Part shown: piece by piece, positions 49,925 to 51,806 of the stretch
How positions within the stretch are numbered: the stretch's first letter is position 1
How the letters are laid out: every line of letters begins with the position of its first letter
Source of the DNA: Micavibrio sp.
GTDB taxonomy: Bacteria; Pseudomonadota; Alphaproteobacteria; Micavibrionales; Micavibrionaceae
NCBI GenBank assembly: GCA_026989265.1
Contig: JALSJP010000027.1
Span: forward strand, 1-51,806
Direction: 5' to 3'
DNA: 51,806 bases
Notes under the pieces: model-generated
Databases searched by the model: none
What the model was told of the DNA's origin: nothing
The model's input: only the letters and a program-made list of their open reading frames with translations
Program-made: the position numbers and the translations under genes

Positions 49925-51806
49925 GTGCCAAAGAAATTGGGGCATTTTTGTTGGCATATAAGTGCATTTAGCATGAAAATAATGGCTTTGACGGCTCTTA
50001 TATCTGCGGTGGTTATTACTGCTTTTATTTGGCGAGTTGCTAGCGATCCATTAGATATTAGCTTTGCCAAAAATTATATAGAAAAATCGCTGCATGATGA
50101 GGTGACGGGCAATTATGTGCGTATGGAAAGCGTGGTTTTATACTGGCCTAGCCTTGCAGGGCCTCTATATTTACAATTACGTGGCGGGCAATTATTTAAA
50201 AAAAGCGGCGAGGTGATAATATCCGTTGATATGGCGGCGCTCAGTTTCTCGCGCTCTGCCTTGCTTTTAGGGAAAATATTGCCGAAAGCTATAATACTTA
50301 AAAAACCAACAGTGCGATTGCTGCGCAAAAGTGATGGAAGCTTTGATATCGATTTGGGACAGGGTGCACCAAAAGATATTCATGAGGAGCAATTTGCCGT
50401 TACAACACGTATTTTCAGTTATCTCGCACGCCCAAATAAAGAGAGCAAGAAAAAATCTCTAATCGCTCGCTTGCAGGCATTTGCAATTGAAGATGCAAGG
50501 CTGCTTATTGATGATAAATTGTTAAAGCAATCTTGGTCGCTCCCTGATTTTGATTTGGGTTTTTACAGCACCCACAAAGGCATGGAAGGCTATGCTGACT
50601 TGGCTTTGCCTGATATTGGTTTGGATAAATCTACGCTTCGCATTGATATGAAATATTTATGGGGGCAGAAAAAAGTTGATCTATCTGCTGATCTTAAAAA
50701 TATAGATATCAAAGCGATTGCAGAAAAAATTCCTGAACTTGGTACTTTGGCTAACCAGAATATAGTTTTAGATGCGCGCATAGACACTATTCTTGATGAG
50801 AATTTTGTGCCTGATGACATAAATATCAACTTAACTTCTAAAAGCGGTGAGATTATTCATCCTGATTTATCAGATAAGGCTGTGCCTTATAATGACCTAT
50901 CATTAAGCGCGTCATATCATTATGCGGGCAAGGCTTTTGTGCTTCGAGATACGCAAGTGAAGCTTAAAGATGTAACTGTTTTTGCGTCGGCGGAGCTTAC
51001 TCATGATGATAATAAGGCTAATGGCTTTGCTAAAATATGGATTGATGATTTAAAACATGCGCAGATTGATCCGCTATGGCCTGCTGCTCTTCGCGGGGAT
51101 AATAGCGAGGCATGGATATTAAAGAAAATATCAGGCGGGGCATTTAAAGATGCTTGGCTTGGTTTTGATATATTGGCGGAAAAGGGCGTTCCTGAAGATA
51201 TAAATCTTGGGCTTATCGGGCCAATAAAACCAAAATGGAGCGCGGATATTGATAATTTAAAGGCTGGTTTTTCATTTAAGAATATGAGCGTTGATTATCG
51301 CGAGCCCCTAGATAAAGTTGAGCAAGCGTCGGGTAGTGGCAATTTTGATCTTAGCAAAGATGAGCTAAAAATAAATGTAGCCAAAGCTAAACTTGGTAAG
51401 TTGAACGTGTCTAAAGCTAGTCTTTTATTCGATCAAATAACGGAGAAAGGCAAGGGCGACGCTGATATAAAAGTAAGCCTTGACGGCTCATTGCATGATA
51501 TTATGCATTATCTTTCTGATGATCCGATTAATATTGATGATGATATTGATATGGATATTAATAAGGTTAAGGGGAGCGCCGCGCTTGATGTTTATTTGAA
51601 ATTTCCTGCGCGTAAGGGCGTTAGTGTTAAGGAATTTAAAATTGGCGTTGACGGAACTCTTAAAAATATTTTGCTGCCTGATGTTGTTGGTAAAATGGAT
51701 TTAAGCGGCGAGAGTTTGGCTTTTTCGGTTAAGGATGGGCTGGTTAGTATGAGCGGCGATGCTATGCTTGAAAACCGCCCTATGAAGTTTGCTTGGGAGG
51801 AGTTTT
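49925..51806 (+). CDS. Large AsmA/YhdP (DUF3971)-like envelope protein, 3' partial
   Basis: The frame is open from GTG 49925 to the right edge (627 codons, no stop). AAAGGG (49912-49917) lies 7 bases before the GTG. The N-terminus has one membrane segment (ALTALISAVVITAFIWRVAS), then a periplasmic region rich in alternating strands (VRMESVVLYWPSLAGPLYLQ, YADLALPDIGLDKSTLRID) and DUF3971-like stretches (LKNIDIKAIAEKIPELG). YhdP/TamB-type proteins form long beta-grooves that carry phospholipids to the outer membrane. That role is inferred; the C-terminus is outside the window. Confidence 0.7.
   Translation, partial: MPKKLGHFCWHISAFSMKIMALTALISAVVITAFIWRVASDPLDISFAKNYIEKSLHDEVTGNYVRMESVVLYWPSLAGPLYLQLRGGQLFKKSGEVIISVDMAALSFSRSALLLGKILPKAIILKKPTVRLLRKSDGSFDIDLGQGAPKDIHEEQFAVTTRIFSYLARPNKESKKKSLIARLQAFAIEDARLLIDDKLLKQSWSLPDFDLGFYSTHKGMEGYADLALPDIGLDKSTLRIDMKYLWGQKKVDLSADLKNIDIKAIAEKIPELGTLANQNIVLDARIDTILDENFVPDDININLTSKSGEIIHPDLSDKAVPYNDLSLSASYHYAGKAFVLRDTQVKLKDVTVFASAELTHDDNKANGFAKIWIDDLKHAQIDPLWPAALRGDNSEAWILKKISGGAFKDAWLGFDILAEKGVPEDINLGLIGPIKPKWSADIDNLKAGFSFKNMSVDYREPLDKVEQASGSGNFDLSKDELKINVAKAKLGKLNVSKASLLFDQITEKGKGDADIKVSLDGSLHDIMHYLSDDPINIDDDIDMDINKVKGSAALDVYLKFPARKGVSVKEFKIGVDGTLKNILLPDVVGKMDLSGESLAFSVKDGLVSMSGDAMLENRPMKFAWEEF

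Overview
The window is a chromosomal segment of an alphaproteobacterium with fairly low G+C (about 40% by eye). The evidence is the full-length CtrA cell-cycle regulator (OmpR type, Asp51), the tig-clpP-lon-hup block, the thrC/M16-peptidase pair, the rpe/heparinase pair, a two-component MlaEF transporter next to PBP1A, and flagellar fliI/fliJ beside ctrA. A near-complete arginine operon, threonine and thiazole (thiamine) genes, KDO synthesis and a flagellum argue for a self-sufficient, motile, LPS-bearing cell rather than a strongly reduced endosymbiont. I cannot assign an order or genus.

Layout. 1-6.3 kb: an NAD(P)HX dehydratase fragment, tRNA-Leu, then the protein quality-control block trigger factor, ClpP, Lon and HU; clpX is missing from its usual place between clpP and lon. 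6.4-7.1 kb: tRNA-Val followed by an accessory scar, with a duplicated tRNA 3' end, a HicB remnant and a small frameshifted ORF. 7.1-13.4 kb: threonine synthase, M16 peptidase, an exported coiled-coil protein, an SCP2-like protein and DnaB helicase. 13.5-15.8 kb: thiS-thiG and a PiT-like transporter. 15.9-22.7 kb: arginine biosynthesis (argG, argF, argD, argB, argC) with an unexplained P-loop protein whose end overlaps argC. 22.7-31.3 kb: YejB and YejE permeases and, about 4.6 kb away, the YejA binding protein; between them lie a 520-residue protein with transglutaminase/papain-like Cys-His signatures, a convergent small ORF, a TPR protein, a histidine phosphatase and KdsB. 31.3-39.0 kb: a degenerate EAL protein, pgsA, ctrA, fliI, fliJ, three lipoproteins and a FliK-like protein. 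39.0-39.4 kb: scars of two insertion sequences. 39.4-51.8 kb: mlaE, mlaF, PBP1A, a GIY-YIG protein, rpe, heparinase II/III, a Dabb protein, ferredoxin, cysteine desulfurase, an alpha/beta hydrolase, an unknown acidic protein and the start of a large AsmA/DUF3971-like envelope protein.

How the parts fit. The arg genes supply N-acetylglutamate kinase, N-acetylglutamyl-phosphate reductase, acetylornithine aminotransferase, ornithine carbamoyltransferase and argininosuccinate synthase; the acetylglutamate-forming and deacetylating steps and argH are not seen here. ctrA faces away from fliI across a short region rich in TTAA half-sites. Envelope functions recur (KdsB, MlaEF, PBP1A, lipoproteins, AsmA-like). 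The best candidates for undescribed biology are the P-loop protein in the arg operon, the Cys-His protein at 25.0-26.6 kb with its convergent partner, and the tRNA-Val scar. I found no CRISPR array, rRNA operon or intact transposon.
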